In this document: piece after piece, positions 23,389-33,761 of the stretch
Layout of the letters: each line of letters starts with the position of its first letter
Position numbering within the stretch: the stretch's first letter is position 1
Assembly (NCBI RefSeq): GCF_023091745.1
Contig: NC_068922.1
Coordinates: 10,744,001 to 10,808,000 of the forward strand
DNA: 64,000 nucleotides
DNA from: Budorcas taxicolor
Taxonomy: Eukaryota > Chordata > Mammalia > Artiodactyla > Bovidae
Direction of reading: 5' to 3'
Made by a program: the position numbers and the translations under genes
Notes under the pieces: generated by a model
What the model was told of the DNA's origin: nothing
Database searches by the model: none
What the model saw: only the letters and a program-made list of their open reading frames with translations

Positions 23389-23697
23389 AAGGGAGCCTGT
23401 GTGCACACCGGTGAACTTACCTGGTCTTGGAGCTTGTCAGCTCATCCCAAATGCAAAGTTCCATGTCACCAAGGAAAAGCGTAAGTTGGCAGCCAGGGCT
23501 GAGGGGAGAAACAGGGAGGATCCTCAAAACAAATGATTTTGGCAGCTGCTAGGAACATCCCCCAAATCCCCTACTTGGGTTAGCTAGCCATAAGCAGCAC
23601 CAGGCTCATACACTATTATGGCCACAGCACTCCTCTGGAAGACCCAGGACAGCCAGGTTAGGGGTAAGGAAAATAGGGTCCAGTTCTGTTTCAATCA

Positions 23698-23880
23698 GAA
23701 GGTCCCCAAATTATGATCATCCAACTTACGATTTTTTTACTTAATGCAGATGGGAAAGTGGCACACATTCAATGAAAACCAAAGTTCAGATCTCGAGTTT
23801 TGAGCTTTTCCGGTGCTGACAACATGCAGTAGGTACTGTGTCCTAATGCTGGGCAGCAAACCACAGCTCCCAGCTTAGAA
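23698..23880 (+). mobile_element. old mammalian interspersed repeat, family not assigned
   Basis: CATCCAACTTACGATTTTTT, TTGAGCTTTTCCGGTGCTGA and TAATGCTGGGCAGCAAACCA resemble a common old mammalian repeat. It adjoins the right end of the LTR element. Confidence 0.35.
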
Positions 23881-24008
23881 GGAAGGAAGGGGCAGGGCAC
23901 AGCCATGAAAACAATGAGGTAGCCACAAAAGACACGACGAAAACTGGCTAGAAACTATGAGACTCAAGATGGCAGAAGAGTCAACATCTAGTAGACCTTG
24001 CTGTTATG

Positions 24009-24217
24009 ACTTATTTAGTCGTGTCCCACTCTTTGCAACTCCATGGTCTGTAGGCCACCAGGCTCCTCTGTCCATGGGACTCTCCAGGCAAGAATACTGG
24101 AGTGGATTGCCATTTCCTCCTCCAGAGGATTTTCCTGACCCGGGGATTGAACCCACATCTCTTACATCACCTGCATTAGCGGGGGGTTCTTTACCACTGC
24201 ACCACCTGGGAAGCTCC
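24009..24217 (-). mobile_element. Bov-tA SINE
   Basis: Reverse copy, head at 24217 (GAGCTTCCCAGGTGGTGCAG), lying just before a BovB copy. Confidence 0.92.
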
Positions 24218-24259
24218 TGCTAGACCCTGGGCCTTATTATATGCTCATTGTGATACATT

Positions 24260-26327
24260 CGATTCAGTTCAGTTCAGTCGCTCAGTCGTTTCCGACTCTT
24301 TGCGACCCCATGAATCACAGCACGCCAGGCCTCCCTGTCCATCACCATCTCCCAGAGTTCACTCAGGCTCAAGTCCATCCAGTCCATGATGCCATCCAAC
24401 CATCTCATTCTCGGTCGTCCCCTTCTCCTCCTGCCCCCAATCCCTCCCTGCATCAGAGTTTTTTCCAATGAGTCAACTCTTCTCATGAGGTGGCCAAAGT
24501 ACTGGAGTTTCAGCTTTAGCATCATTCCTTCCAAAGAAATCCCAGGGCTGATCTCCTTCAGAATGGACTGGTTGGATCTCCTTGCAGTCCAAGGGACTCT
24601 CCAGAGTCTTCTCCAACACCGCACTTCAAAAGCATCAATTCTTCGGTGCTCAGCCTTCTTCACAGTCCAACTCTCACATCCATACATGACCACTGGAAAA
24701 ACCATAGCCTTGACTAGATGGACCTTAGTCGGCAAAGTAATGTCTCTGCTTTTCAATATGCTATCTAGGTTGGTCATAACTTTTCTTCCAAGGAGTAAGC
24801 GTCTTTTAATTTCATGGCTGCAGTCACCATCTGCAGTGATTTTGGAGCCCAGAAAAATAAAGTCTGACACTGTTTCCACTGTTTCCCCATCTATTTCCCA
24901 TGAAGTGATGGGACTGGATGCCATGATCTTCGTTTTCTGAATATTGAGCTTTAAGCCAACTTTTTCACTCCCCTCTTTCACTTTCATCAAGAGGCTTTTA
25001 GCTCCTCTTGACTTTCTGCCATAAGGGTGGTGTCATCTGCATATCTGAGGTTATTGATATTTCTCCCGGCAATCTTGATTCCAGCTTGTGTTTCTTCCAG
25101 TCCAGCGTTTCTCATGATGTACTCTGCATAGAATTTAAATAAGCAGGGTGACAATATACAGCCTTGACGTACTCCTTTTCCTATTTGGAACCAGTCTGTT
25201 GTTCCATGTCCAGTTCTAACCGTTGCTTCCTGACCTGCATACAGATTTCTCAAGAGGCAGGTCAGCTGGTCTGGTATTCCCATCTCTTTCAGAATTTTCC
25301 ACAGTTTGTTGTGATCCACACAGTCAAAGGCTTTGGCATAGTCAAGAAAGCAGAAATAGATGTTTTTCTGGAACTCTCTTGCTTTTTCCATGATCCAGCG
25401 GATGTTGGCACTTTGATCTCTGGTTCCTCTGCCTTTTCTAAAACCAGCTTGAACATCAGGGAGTTCATGGTTCACGTATTGCTGAAGCCTGGCTTGGAGA
25501 ATTTTGAGCATTACTTTACTAGCATGTGAGAGGAGTGCAATTGTGCCGTAGTTTGAGCATTCTTTGGCATTGCCTTTCTTTGGAATTGGAATGAAAGCTG
25601 ACCTTTTCCAGTCCTGTGGCCACTGCTGAGTTTTCCAAATTTGCTGGCATATTGAGTGCAGCATTTTCACAGCATCATCTTTCAGGATTTGAAACGGCTC
25701 AACTGGAATTCCATCACCTCCACTAGCTTTGTCCGTAGTGATGGCTTCTAAGGCCCACTTGACTTCACATTCCAAGATGTCTGGTTCTGGATTAGTGATC
25801 ACATCATCATGACTATCTGGGTCATGAAGATCTTTTTTGTATAGTTCTTCCATGTATTCTTGCCACCTCTTCTTAATATCTTCTGCTTCTGTTAGGTCCA
25901 TACCATTTCTGTCCTTTATGGAGCCCATCTTTGCATGAAATGTTCCCTTGGTATCTCTAATTTTCTTGAAGAGATCTCTAGTCTTTCCCAATCTGTTGTT
26001 TTCCTCTATTTCTTTGCATTGATCACTGAAGAAGGCCTTCTTATCTCTTCTTGCTATTCTTTGGAACTCTGCATTTAGATGCCTATATCTTTCCTTTTCT
26101 CCTTTGCTTTTCGCCTCTCTTCTTTTCACAGCTATTTGTAAGGCCTCCCCAGACAGTCATTTTGCTTTTTTGCATTTCTTTTCCATGGGGATGGTCTCGA
26201 TCCCTGTCTCCTGTACAATGTCACGAACCTCATTCCATAGTTCATCAGGCACTCTATCTATCAGATCTAGGCCCTTAAATCTATTTCTCACTTCCACTGT
26301 ATAATCATAAGGGATTTGATTTAGGTC
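24260..26327 (-). mobile_element. BovB LINE, 2.07 kb, 5'-truncated
   Basis: The reverse strand holds 380- and 238-codon frames separated by one frameshift near 24.99 kb. Together they cover the reverse transcriptase with FRKGRGTRDQ, DYAKAFDCVDH, KGVRQGCILSPCLF and LRYADDTTLM, plus the C-terminal domain. ATACATT flanks it at 24253-24259 and 26328-26334 (7 bp, partly microhomology). The endonuclease is missing. Confidence 0.95.
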
Positions 26328-26340
26328 ATACATTAGAATA

Positions 26341-26640
26341 TGCTAAATAACATGCCCACAGGCATTATGACAGCTGCAATGCAGACTAAAAAAGTGAGCA
26401 GTACCCCAAGTCCCAGAAACACCTCCTTCCCTAAAATAGTTGGATTATTCCTCCCATTTATTAGCCTATGAAATTATCTAGCTCATAAAAAACTAACGCC
26501 CCTCGCCACAGCCCCACTCTCACCAACTGAGATGGACTGTATTCTGCCTATGGAATGTCTATCTCTCTCAGTAAACCTGCCTCTCAATAAACCTGCTTTC
26601 ACTTTACCACCATGACTCTTGAAATGTTTCCTGCATGAAG
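26341..26640 (+). mobile_element. probable ruminant ERV LTR fragment
   Basis: CAGTACCCCAAGTCCCAGAA, ATTAGCCTATGAAATTATC, GCTCATAAAAAACTAAC (TATA-like) and TCAATAAACCTGCTTTCAC (poly(A)-signal-like) occur in LTR order. Family not assigned; ends unclear. Confidence 0.5.
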
Positions 26641-26875
26641 CCAAGGATGCTTACTTGGTGGCCCCTCCCAGGGACTTCCTGGAGACCTGAGTTATGACCA
26701 TCCTTCCATTTTCCTGCAATACAGTCAGTCATGTGACCATGAGGGTGAACTACATTCTGTACCCAGACTGCTGTTGTGTTTTTCACTTTCAGTGTAGTAT
26801 TCAACAAATTCCACGTGATGTTTAATTATGTTTATTATAAAATTGGCTTTGTATGGATTTTTGCCCAACTATAAG

Positions 26876-28318
26876 GTAGTGGAGGTGATGGAATTCCAGC
26901 TGAGCTATTTCAAATCCTAAAAGATGCTGCTGCTGAAGTGGTGCACTCAATATGCCAGCAAATTTGGAAACCTCAGCAGTGGCCACGGGACTGGCAAAGG
27001 TCAGTTTTCCTTCCAATCCCTACGAAAGGCAATGCCAAAGAATGTTCAAACTACTGCACTCATCTCACACACTAGCAAAGTAATGCTCAAAATTCTCCAA
27101 GCCAGGCTTCAACAGTACATGAAACAAAAACTTTCAGATGTTCAAGCTGGATTTAGAAAAGGCAGAGGAACCAGAGATCAAATTACCAACATTCACTGGA
27201 TCATAGAAAAAGGAAGAGAATTACAGAAAAACATCTACTTCAGCTTCATTGACTATGTTCAAGCCTTTGACTATGTGGATCACAACAAACTATGGAAAAT
27301 ACTTAGAGATGGGAATATCAGACCACCTGACCTGCCTCCTGAAAAATCCGTATGCAGGTCAAGAAGGAACAGTTAGAACCGGACATGGAACAATGGACTG
27401 GTTCAAAATTGGGCAAGAAATACATCAAGGCTCTATATTGTCACCCTGCTTATTTAACTTATATGCAGAGTACATCATACCAAATGCCAGCCTGGATAGA
27501 GCACAAGCTGGAATCAAGATTGTCGGGGGAAATATCAATAACCTCAGATATGCAGATGACACCACTCTTGTGGATGAAAGCGAAGAACTAATGAGCCTCA
27601 TGACGAAAGTCAAAGAGGAGAATAAAAAAGCTGGCTTAAAACTCAACATTCAGAAAATGAAGGACTTGGAATCCAGTACCATCATTTCATGGCAAACATT
27701 TTGAGAAACAATGGAAACAGTGAGAGACTATTTTCTTGGGCTCTAAAATCACTGCCTATGGTGACTGAAGCCGTGAAATTAAAAGAAGCTTGCTCCTTGA
27801 AGAAAAGCTATGACCAACCTAGACAGGATATTAAAAGCAGAGACATTACTTTGCCAACAAAGGTCCCTCTAGTCAAATTATGGTTTTTTCAGTAGTCACG
27901 TACGGATGTGAGAGTTGGACCATAAAGAAGGCTGAGCACCAAAGAATTGATGCTTTTGAACTGTGTTGTTGGAGAAGACACTTGCAAGTCCCTTGGACTG
28001 CAAGGAGATCCAACCAGTCAATCTTAAAGGGCATCAATCCTGAATATCCATTGGAAGGACTGATGCTGAAGCTGAAGTTCCAATACAGTGGTCACCTGAT
28101 GTGAAGTACTGATTCGTTAGGAAAGGCCCTGATGCTGGGAAAGATTGAAGGCAGGAGGAGAAGGGGATGACAGAGGATGAGATGGTTGGATGGCATCACC
28201 AACTCAATGGACATGAGTTTGAGCAAGCTCCAGGAGATGCTGCAGGACAGGGAAGGCTGGCGTGCTGCAGTCCATGGGGCTGCAAAGAGTTGGACACGAC
28301 TGAGTGACTCAACAACAA
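26876..28318 (+). mobile_element. BovB LINE, 1.44 kb, 5'-truncated
   Basis: Forward copy starting inside the reverse transcriptase and ending in the ACAACAACAAAAAG tail. The RT frame is split by frameshifts near 27.3 and 27.7 kb. LRYADDTTL is still readable, but flanking residues are diverged, so this is an older copy. Confidence 0.92.
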
Positions 28319-28459
28319 AAAGGCTACTGTGAGTGTTCTGAGCACCTTTGTGATAGGTCTGGATTAAATGTGTGATGCTGGGTAGGTTAGGTGTTATTAC
28401 ATGTGTCCTCAGTTGCATCTTACAGTGCTTTCAACTTACCGGTGTGTTTGTCGTGTCCA

Positions 28460-28650
28460 GTCATGTCCAACTGGACCACCCCATGGAGTGCAGGCCACCA
28501 TGCTCCTCTGTCCACGGGATTTCACAGGCAAGAATACCGGGGTGGGTTGTCATGCCCTCTCCTCCAGGGAATCTTCCCAACCCAGGGATCGAACCCAGGT
28601 CTCCCGCATTGCAGGCTAATTCTTTACCGTCTGAACCACTAGGGAAGCCC
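28460..28650 (-). mobile_element. Bov-tA SINE
   Basis: Reverse copy about 190 bp upstream of the SNRPB2 CpG island; head GGGCTTCCCTAGTGGTTCAG at 28650. Confidence 0.92.
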
Positions 28651-28837
28651 ACAGATGTGTTTATCAGGATGTTCTAGGTTGAACAGCGCTAACTCATGGT
28701 GACGGAACTGATCACCGTCTGTCCTTATACTCTTACTGCGCTCCCCCAGAATTCGAGTTAAACCCACAGAATTCCCCCAGGCCTATTTCCCTTACCCCGT
28801 TTCCCCTTCACACCTGTTCTCCCCATCCACCAGGTGT

Positions 28838-29450
28838 GCGCATGCTCAGAGCGATTACTTACTGTGGTCTAGACCGACGGACATCGATCCACTCTGGGCT
28901 CGGCTTCTTGACTGATCGGCTTTCGATTGACGTGCGTGGTAGCGTCATTTCCGGTGGCTGGTTCGGCTTCCGGCTTCTGGCTTGTGGCTGTTACGGGACG
29001 TGGAGGACCTGTTCGGTGAGTTGGCGGGGTTTTTTTCTTCGCTCTCTTCTCTCTTCTGGCTGCGGGTTGCAGCTTAGGCAAACCTTCCCCTGCGGGAGCC
29101 GAGAACAAGCGGTCCGCTGCGCTGGGGCCGGAATGTATGCAGCCGAGGGTTCGTGGTGGGTCGCCGAGGAAGGCCTGGAAACTGACGCTCGGGTCTGGCG
29201 AGGCCCCTGGACTTAGAGCTTGCCTTAGGGGGGACACTTAGGGGCCGGGCATGGCGTGGCCGCTTCCTGGGGCTTCGGGCGGAGCCCGTGGGCGGACGTC
29301 GCTGCGTCTGGAGAGCCGGCACCCTCGCGCGTGTGAAGTTACGGATAACCTTCGCGTATGCGAGGCGATTACCGCGCGCCGTGCGTTCTCAGGGGCCTCC
29401 CAGAGGCTCCCCTTTTGAATCCGGAAGGCGACTCCCGGCGCCCCTGCTCA
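28838..29450 (+). promoter_or_regulatory. SNRPB2: SNRPB2 CpG-island promoter with NRF1-like and ETS-like motifs
   Basis: This is one of the few CpG-dense stretches in an otherwise CpG-poor window. It contains TGCGCATGC at 28838-28846 (NRF1-like), ATTTCCGG at 28947-28954 and CTTCCGG at 28967-28973 (ETS/GABP-like, reverse orientation). No TATA box is seen near the presumed start. This is the usual architecture of a housekeeping promoter and fits a core spliceosome gene. The long open frames here on both strands reflect GC richness and do not support extra genes. Confidence 0.8.
28940..29015 (+). other. SNRPB2: SNRPB2 exon 1 (non-coding, approximate 5' end)
   Basis: A strong donor G|GTGAGT lies at 29015/29016 in the CpG island, just after ETS-like motifs. 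It can splice to the acceptor at 32181/32182, giving an untranslated first exon and a 3.17-kb intron 1. The 5' boundary is inferred from the position of promoter motifs; no transcript evidence is available. Confidence 0.6.
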
Positions 29451-29542
29451 GTTTGATCCCTGTCACTTCCTTCCCTTCATCGTCTTCGAGTCACCAGTCC
29501 ACCAAGATTCAGTTTAGGGGTCTCAAACCTCTGAGAGACGTT

Positions 29543-30865
29543 CAGTTCAGTTCAGTCGCTCAGTCGTGTCCGACTCTTTGCGACTCCATGAATCGCAGCA
29601 CGCCAGGCCTCCCTGTTCATCACCATCTCCCGGAGTTCACTCAGACTCACGTCCATCGAGTCCTTGATGCCATCCAGCCATCTCATTCTCGGTCGTCCCC
29701 TTCTCCTCCTGCCCCCAATCCCTCCCAGCATCAGAGTCTTTTCCAGTGAGTCAGCTCTTCTCATGAGGTGGCCAAAGTACTGAAGTTTCAGCTTTAGCAT
29801 CATTCCTTCCAAAGAAATCCCAGGGCTGATCTCCTTCAGAATGGACTGGTTGGATCTCCTTGCAGTCCAAGGGACTCTCAAGAGTCTTCTCCAACACCAC
29901 AGTTCAAAAGCATCAATTCTTCGGCGCTTGGCCTTCTTCACAGTCCAACTCTCACATCCATACATGACCACTGGAAAAACCATAGCCTTGACTAGACGGG
30001 CCTTTGTTGGCAAAGTAATGTCTCTGCTTTGGAATATGCTGTCTAGGTGGGTCATAACTTTTCTTCCAAGGAGTAAGTGTCTTTTAATTTGATGGCTGCA
30101 GTCACCATCTGCAGTGATTTTGGAGCCCAGAAAAATAGTCTGACACTGTTTCCACTGTTTCCCCATCTATTTCCCATGAAGTGATGGGACTGGATGCCAT
30201 GATCTTCGTTTTCTGAATGTTGAGCTTTAGGCCAACTTTTTCACTCTCCTCTTTCACTTTCACCAAGAGGCTTTTTAGTTCCTCTTCACTTTCTGCCATA
30301 AGGGTGGTGTCATCTGCATATCTGAGGTTATTGATATTTCTCCCGGCAATCTTGATTCCAGCTTGTGCTTCTTCCAGTCCAGTGTTTCTCATGATGTACT
30401 CTGCATATAAGTTAAATAAGCAGGGTGACAATATACAGCCTTGACGCACTCCTTTTCCTATCTGAAACCAGTCTGTTGTTCCATGTCCAGTTCTAACCGT
30501 TGCTTCCTGACCTGCATGCAGATTTCTCAAGAGGCAGGTCAGGTGGTCTGGTATTCCCATCTCTTTCAGAATTTTCCACAGTTTGTTGTGATCCACACAG
30601 TCAAAGGCTTTGGCATAGTCAAGAAAGCAGAAATAGATGTTTTTCTGGAACTCTCTTGCTTTTTCCATGATCCAGCGGATGTTGGCACTTTGATCTCTGG
30701 TTCCTCTGCCTTTTCTAAAACCAGCTTGAACATCAGGGAGTTCATGGTTCACGTATTGCTGAAGCCTGGCTTGGAGAATTTTGAGCATTATTTTACTAGC
30801 ATGTGAGAGGAGTGCAATTGTGCGGTAGTTTGAGCATTCTTTGGCATTGCCTTTCTTTGGGATTG
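29543..30865 (-). mobile_element. BovB LINE, 1.32 kb, in SNRPB2 intron 1
   Basis: Reverse copy with two overlapping frames (258 and 204 codons) separated by one small deletion near 30.14 kb; the RT core LRYADDTTLMAES is intact. The CGTT flanks (29539-29542, 30866-30869) may be a short target duplication. It sits about 530 bp after exon 1, antisense to SNRPB2. Confidence 0.93.
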
Positions 30866-31162
30866 CGTTACCTTTCACCTATTAACCTACAGAAGAACAG
30901 TCCTTGTCTGTAGGCGTTTTGCTTGTCAGACATCCTACGCTATGCAAGTACTATGAGTGTAAATGTTCGTGAAATGAAGGTATATGTGGGTTATCAGGGA
31001 ATAAAGCAAGGTCCCAATTCGCGACTAAAAGAGTGGGAAAAATGAAATAGTGTGGTGGGTGTGAAATAAAAGTGCAAGAGACAGAAAACAAGGGTTGAAT
31101 TTTCAGGCCTCCTGCGTATCACCTATGTAACCGTGGGAAAGAACTTGCATTAACTTCTTGTT

Positions 31163-31355
31163 TCGTCGCCAAATCATGTTCCACTCTTTGCGACCCCATG
31201 GACTGTATTCCGCCAGGCTCCTCTATCCATGGGATTTCCCAGGCAAGAATACTGGAGTGGGTTGCCATTTCCTTCAGGGGATCTTCATGACCCATGGTTC
31301 AGGCCCGCGTCTCCTGCGTTGACAGGCCGATGCTTTACCACTGAGCCACCTGGGA
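31163..31355 (-). mobile_element. Bov-tA SINE in SNRPB2 intron 1
   Basis: Reverse copy with head at 31355. A small deletion removes part of the CTCCAGGGGATC segment. Confidence 0.92.
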
Positions 31356-31384
31356 ATCCGTGCTTTATTCTGTGATAAACAGCA

Positions 31385-31600
31385 GTGACAGCTGTTGTAA
31401 GTGCTTACTGCTCATTCTAAAGCTGCAAAGAATTTTATCTCATTTAGTCTTCTGAGCTCTATTAGCAAATCACCATCCCCATTTTACAGATATGAACCTG
31501 TGAAATTAAGGAATTTGCCATCAGTCAAGCAGCTAGTAAGAAGCATAGAAAGATTTGAATTCAAATCCACTGGCACTAGATAACTGAGTTTTTAACCATC
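31385..31600 (+). mobile_element. MIR SINE in SNRPB2 intron 1
   Basis: CACCATCCCCATTTTACAGA, CAAGCAGCTAGTAAGAAGCA and GATTTGAATTCAAATCCACT are textbook MIR blocks. Confidence 0.85.
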
Positions 31601-32181
31601 ATGCTGTACTATACCAGCGTTTCAAGTCGGTTCCATTTGACTTTGGAATCAGGACTGTTGGTGATGGTGTGTGTAAATTAAGCAATAATATGGAAGTCCT
31701 TTATGAGAGTACCCATGCAAGGATTCTTAGCAAATTTCATTAATGTTCTGTATCATGATTTTTACTGAACATGCATTTGTTAGCTTGTTTTTTCATTTTT
31801 CACCAAATCTATTCAATTTTTAAATATTGTTTAAAAGGAAAAGTTTCATTAGGCAGATGGAAAAAAACAGTCTCACTTGTCATGGAAGAAATAGGTTATA
31901 AAAATAAAAGTATGGAATAAAGGAATATTATTAAAAATTGACTAGATAATGGTGCAGCACCAAGTTTTCGACCTGAGAACTGTTCTTTTCTTTCAAAAGG
32001 AGGGCTCGCAAGTTTTGGAGAGGTTTTAAAGACTACCCCCAAACTGATATTTTCAGTTTTCAAACTGACATTTGGGGCTGAAAGAATTGAAAAGTCAGTA
32101 CCTTTGTTCTATGTCCTTAATGCCACCCTATGACGTGAACGAATCCTCCGTTTAGTAACAGAATATTTATTGTCTTCTTAG
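31601..32181 (+). other. SNRPB2 intron 1, 3' part
   Basis: Single-copy-looking AT-rich sequence leading to the exon 2 acceptor; no repeat recognised. Confidence 0.6.
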
Positions 32182-32271
32182 GCTATTGGAACAGTTTAAC
32201 ACAAAACATGGATATCAGACCAAATCATACAATTTATATCAACAATATGAATGACAAAATTAAAAAGGAAG
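32182..32271 (+). CDS. SNRPB2: SNRPB2 exon 2 (start codon exon; coding from 32208)
   Basis: The acceptor TTCTTAG ends at 32181 and the donor GTAAGT starts at 32272. There are 26 nt of 5' UTR, then the ATG and 21 codons plus one base (phase 1). It encodes the RRM1 N-terminus with RNP2. Confidence 0.96.
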
Positions 32272-33723
32272 GTAAGTGTTTTTTTAAAAAACTAGTGTGT
32301 TTATTTACTACCATCTTAAAAATTATACAGCTTCAAAAGTTCCCATCTAGTCATCTTTCTCACTGCGTGAAATAATGGTTTATCCCTTATTGTGTAAAGA
32401 CTTTAAGGCTTTTTAAAGATTAAAAATAAGTAGGGGCTGAAGATGTGTTGAATCTGTTTTCACTCAGATGAAACCATTTCAGAAACTCTTAAAATTAAAC
32501 AGCCATTGGGAATAGTATGTTATTAAAATATGTAACTTTGTATAAATAAATGAGCGGAGTGCATTCAGTGCAATGTCATTTTAAGAAGAATTTCAGTCAT
32601 AGTTTCATCCACAGATGCCTTGTTTCCCCTCTAATTTTGTGCAGAATTGAAGAGATCCCTGTATGCCCTGTTTTCTCAGTTTGGCCACGTGGTAGATATC
32701 GTTGCTTTGAAGACCATGAAGATGAGGGGACAAGCCTTTGTTATATTTAAGGAACTGGGCTCATCTACAAATGCCTTGAGACAGTTACAAGGATTTCCAT
32801 TTTATGGCAAACCAATGGTAAATCAATCTTATTTTGGCTTTAATCACTATTAATGGTATGGTAGATTTGTAAATATACCCTTGACAGTGTGGCTGTTGCT
32901 TTCTGCCTTCTGTGTAGTGGGCTGGGGTTCATTTATGTATTTATTTTTATAGAAACACAGTAGTAGAGTTTGTAATATTCACTTTTTGAGTTATGATACT
33001 TCAGATGGGCAAAAGCAAAGAAGATGTAGAATATTTTAAGAACAATGGCAGTATAGGCAATACTGTCCTCTCAAAAGAACTAAGAACTATAAATTAATTA
33101 CTCAGAAGATTAAAAAGAAACCTCTGTTTGTAAACTTGTAAAACAACACAAAACAAAAATGGTGAGTCAAAGAGGAAATCCAGTCCGAAATTTCAAAAAA
33201 TACCATAGTGAAATACTGAACTTTAGACACTATGCAGTCAAAGCGCTGATCTAAGGACAGTTTTAAACTCAGGAGAGACCTGAGATTTCACGTTTAGCTG
33301 TTGGGTCAAAGTTGAATTGTGGGAAGGGAAGCAGGGAACTCAGGAGGCATTGGTATAAGTCAGAGGTGGTAGAGGATTGGATCAGGCTGGAGACAGAGTG
33401 TATAATCCAGAGGTCTCTTGGTGTTTGAATGGGTACAGTCTCCCTTGGGTATGGATTTTAGTGCTTTTCTTCTGGAACTGGAATGTGATGGGAAGGGGTG
33501 TTGGGGAAAGAGCCGAGGCCGAGAGTTTCAAGGTCCCATGTTCTCATTCTGGTTCTGCCATTAACTGGCTTTTTGTGCATGTTCCATTTCACCACCTATT
33601 TAAAAAAAAAGAAGAAGAAGCAGACTGAATATTTTTTGGTCAAATTTACAGGCAAGCAAAAACTCTTTTATAAAGGACCAGATAATACAAGCTTTGTGGA
33701 CCACAGAGTTTGTATTGCACATT

Positions 33724-33761
<38 letters not shown>

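Larger units (their letters stand above)
17659..23693 (-). mobile_element. degenerate ERV1-like LTR element containing a BovB
   Basis: The outer ends on the reverse strand are TG...CA. ATCA at 17655-17658 and 23694-23697 is a 4-bp repeat. The left part to 18313 looks like an LTR with TATAAAAG (complement of 17813-17820). The right end starts with the same TGAAACAGA..GGAC.CTAT.TTCC pattern but then diverges from the left LTR. Between them are AT-rich non-coding sequence and a BovB insertion; no gag, pol or env frame is recognisable. Without the BovB the element is about 3.35 kb. Confidence 0.5.

Noticed and set aside
24987..26129. A 380-codon reverse-strand open frame
   Set aside because: It is BovB RT sequence and continues into a second frame after a frameshift.
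28836..29749. Open frames of 122-153 codons in the CpG island
   Set aside because: They overlap on both strands, follow GC content, and run into BovB sequence. No known family.
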